From positions 558,001 to 622,000 of the forward strand of contig CAVUAU010000011.1 in NCBI GenBank assembly GCA_963739625.1: DNA of 64,000 bases. The letters are read 5' to 3'. Shown here piece after piece: positions 61,919 through 64,000 of the stretch (position 1 is its first letter; every line of letters starts with the position of its first letter). Source of the DNA: Salinimicrobium sp963739625 (GTDB lineage Bacteria; Bacteroidota; Bacteroidia; Flavobacteriales; Flavobacteriaceae). Made by a program: the position numbers and the translations under genes. Under the pieces are notes generated by a model, which searched no databases, had not been told where the DNA came from, and saw only the letters and a program-made list of their open reading frames with translations.

Positions 61919-64000
61919 AGATCCCCTGCGCCTGTATGGCCGTTAGTATTACGGTATTGAAGACGTCGTCAACAGTACAACCGCGGCTAAGGTCATTTAC
62001 AGGTTTGTTGAGTCCCTGCAGCATTGGGCCAATGGCCAGGGCGCCGGTTTCTCTTTGTACGGCTTTATAGGTGTTGTTCCCGGTGTTCAAATCGGGGAAG
62101 ATGAGCAGGCTCGCCTGCCCGGCAACTTCAGAGCCCGGCAATTTGCTTCTTCCTATCTGTGGGTCAACGGCGGCATCGTATTGAATAGGGCCTTCGATCT
62201 TGAGATCGGGACGTTTTTTCTTAACGATCTCTGTAGCTTCACGCACGCGATCCACATCTTCCCCTTTTCCAGAACTTCCGGAGGAGTAGGAGAGCATCGC
62301 GATCTTTGGCTCAATTCCAAAGGCTTTGCTACTTTCTGCGGAAGAAATACAAATTTCAGCCAGTTCTTCGGCAGTAGGATTTGGGTTGATCGCACAATCG
62401 CCAAATACCGAAACCCTGTCCTCAAGACACATAAAGAACACAGAAGAAACTACAGAAACGCCGGGTTTTGTCTTGATGAACTGCAAGGCAGGACGAATGG
62501 TGTGTTGGGTGGTATGTGCGGCTCCCGAAACCATTCCGTCTGCATGGCCTTTGTAGATCATCATTGTACCAAAATAGGATACGTCGCTCATTAGATCGCG
62601 GGCAATATCCATATTGACATTCTTGTGCTTCCTTAACTCATAGAAGGTCTTGACGTAGTCGTCAAAATATTCTGAAGTCACGGGATTAATAATATGCAGT
62701 TTCTCAAAGTCCATGGGTAATGCCAGTTTCATGATCAATTTTTTGATCTCTTCTGCATCTCCAAGAAGGGTAAGGTCTACGATATCCATGGCTATTAACC
62801 TGGAGGCTGCGGTAAGGATACGTTCGTCTGTACCTTCGGGCAATACAATGTGCTTACGCTGTTGCTGCGCCCGTTTCACAAGGCTGTACTGGAACATTCT
62901 CGGGGTAATGCCTCTTGGCTGGAAGTTTATAAAACGTTCAATAAGAGGATCAATATTGATATACTTTTCGAAAGTACTTACAGAAGTTTCGATCTTCTGC
63001 GTACTATCTGCATAGATGTTAGAATTTATCGCTCCCACGCGGTTGGTCACGTTGAAAGTACCGTCTTCAACAGAGATGATAGGCACGATTTGCGACAGCC
63101 CTTCAATAAGTTTTATGATAGAATCTTCAGGGATCAAGCCGCCCGTTAAAATAATTCCTGAAATTCGGGGATAATTGCTGGAAATGTGCGCCTGCAGGGC
63201 ACCAAGAATGATATCGGCACGATCACCGGGGGTGATCACGAGGCTCTCGTTCTTAAGGTGGTTAAGGTAGTTGCGCAGCTGCATGGCACCAACATTAAAA
63301 CTACCGGACTGGTTGTCCAGAAATTCCTCTCCAAAAAGGATCTTTCCGTCCAGCTCTTCCACGATCTCTTTTAAGGTTGGATTGGCAAGAGTATCTATCA
63401 GCGGAATGGCAAAGACAGCAACATCATCTGGCAAAAACTCCCTCATCCCACCGGTGGCTACAGGTAGATTTGCAAATTCTATTTTATTGCTCACCATCGC
63501 CAGCACCCGTACTTCTTTCCTGGTGAAGGTTTGATAGGCCATTTGCAGGCTGCCCATGAGGCCTTCCTTGGTTTTGCCCCGGCCGCTGGCGACAATGATC
63601 ACCGGCAGTCCCAGGTTTTTTGCGATGGTCACATTCTCGTCGAATTCAAAAACACTGCCTTCGCCCGAAAAGTCACTGCCCTCAACCAGCACAAAATCAT
63701 ATTTATCTTCCAGTTTTTTATACTTCCTGATGATCGTATCTATCACCTCGCCCGATTTCCCGTCGTTTTGTTTCTGAATAACTTCAGAGCGGGTGTAGGC
63801 AAAGGCATCTTCGTACTTTAGCTTCAGGTCAAAATGCTTAAGTACCGTTTCAATATGGTTATCGCGACTGCTGCGTTTTTTGTCATTTATAATGGGCCTG
63901 AAATAACCCACTTTCACGGTTTTTCCCAGTAATGCCCTCATGAGGCCAAGAGTGATGAGCGACTTCCCGCTGTGCGGCTCTAAAGTTGCTATATATAATC
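61917..64000 (-). CDS. pta: Phosphate acetyltransferase (5' end outside the window)
   Basis: A large-type Pta that converts acetyl-CoA and phosphate to acetyl phosphate for AckA. The frame stays open to the window edge, so the start codon and first residues are missing. The visible protein (about 694 residues) begins IIYIATLEPHSGKSLITLG, with the P-loop EPHSGKS of the N-terminal BioD-like domain. A DRTGG-type domain follows in the middle. From about residue 370 the PTA domain holds VLPEGTDERILTAAS, GMVSGAAHTT, LSYSSGSSGKG and the closing DLSRGCTVDDV. It is the first gene of a leftward pta-ackA pair, 109 bases apart with a heptamer repeat between. Confidence 0.96.
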   Translation of the reverse strand, partial: LYIATLEPHSGKSLITLGLMRALLGKTVKVGYFRPIINDKKRSSRDNHIETVLKHFDLKLKYEDAFAYTRSEVIQKQNDGKSGEVIDTIIRKYKKLEDKYDFVLVEGSDFSGEGSVFEFDENVTIAKNLGLPVIIVASGRGKTKEGLMGSLQMAYQTFTRKEVRVLAMVSNKIEFANLPVATGGMREFLPDDVAVFAIPLIDTLANPTLKEIVEELDGKILFGEEFLDNQSGSFNVGAMQLRNYLNHLKNESLVITPGDRADIILGALQAHISSNYPRISGIILTGGLIPEDSIIKLIEGLSQIVPIISVEDGTFNVTNRVGAINSNIYADSTQKIETSVSTFEKYINIDPLIERFINFQPRGITPRMFQYSLVKRAQQQRKHIVLPEGTDERILTAASRLIAMDIVDLTLLGDAEEIKKLIMKLALPMDFEKLHIINPVTSEYFDDYVKTFYELRKHKNVNMDIARDLMSDVSYFGTMMIYKGHADGMVSGAAHTTQHTIRPALQFIKTKPGVSVVSSVFFMCLEDRVSVFGDCAINPNPTAEELAEICISSAESSKAFGIEPKIAMLSYSSGSSGKGEDVDRVREATEIVKKKRPDLKIEGPIQYDAAVDPQIGRSKLPGSEVAGQASLLIFPDLNTGNNTYKAVQRETGALAIGPMLQGLNKPVNDLSRGCTVDDVFNTVILTAIQAQGI

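Noticed and set aside
1..64000. tRNA, rRNA, riboswitch, insertion sequence or prophage
   Set aside because: I looked for cloverleaf-like segments, transposase motifs, terminal inverted repeats and phage structural genes and saw none. A covariance-model scan would be needed to exclude small RNAs.

Overview
The window reads as a chromosomal segment of a member of the Flavobacteriia (Bacteroidota), close to marine genera such as Gramella or Salegentibacter; the genus is inference. The support is: Bacteroidota-type promoter elements (TTTG and TAnnTTTG), lipoproteins with short relaxed lipoboxes, a type IX secretion C-terminal domain on a multicopper oxidase, a clade II (Sec-dependent, NosR-free) nitrous oxide reductase cluster, and the family make-up of the small membrane proteins. 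I saw no rRNA, tRNA, CRISPR array, insertion sequence, phage gene or integration site.

Layout. Bases 1-13800 carry ordinary single genes: the end of cysM, a Crp/Fnr-like regulator, a DEAH helicase, penicillin-binding protein 1A, a DedA-like protein, an M19 dipeptidase, a divergent PLP-fold protein, a VIT-family transporter and a CPBP protease. Bases 13900-27000 carry a second Crp/Fnr regulator next to a TolC/HlyD/ABC-2 export operon, small membrane proteins, two related esterases, an ABC exporter and a CPA2 antiporter. Bases 27000-35300 hold a secreted multicopper oxidase, formate-tetrahydrofolate ligase, and a compact three-gene operon (RimK-like ATP-grasp ligase, GCS2-type ligase, N-formylglutamate amidohydrolase-like enzyme) that looks like a pathway for an uncharacterised amide- or peptide-linked product. 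Bases 35500-52300 are a divergent alpha-glucan/trehalose locus: glgB with a long Lys-rich N-terminal region, a treS-maltokinase fusion and glgE leftwards; treZ, a GH57/DUF3536 protein, treY and malQ rightwards. Bases 52300-60600 are the nos operon (cytochrome c, fasciclin protein, nosZ, membrane protein, nosL, nosD, nosF, nosY, then a Cys-rich copper-binding protein) with a divergent Rrf2 regulator. The end holds ackA and pta.

Two things stand out. First, five promoters (export operon, DUF2892 protein, multicopper oxidase, formate-THF ligase, nos operon) share an FNR-type inverted repeat TGA(T/C)-N4-(A/G)TCA followed by exactly 23 bases and a -7-like element, so one Crp/Fnr protein probably controls all five. 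The regulator at 13904 has the E-x-x-S-R recognition-helix pattern expected for such sites. Second, eight genes are interrupted by ten one-base indels, nearly all in short homopolymers and including two in ackA. I read most of these as sequence errors rather than real gene decay, and give whole-gene coordinates for the affected genes.
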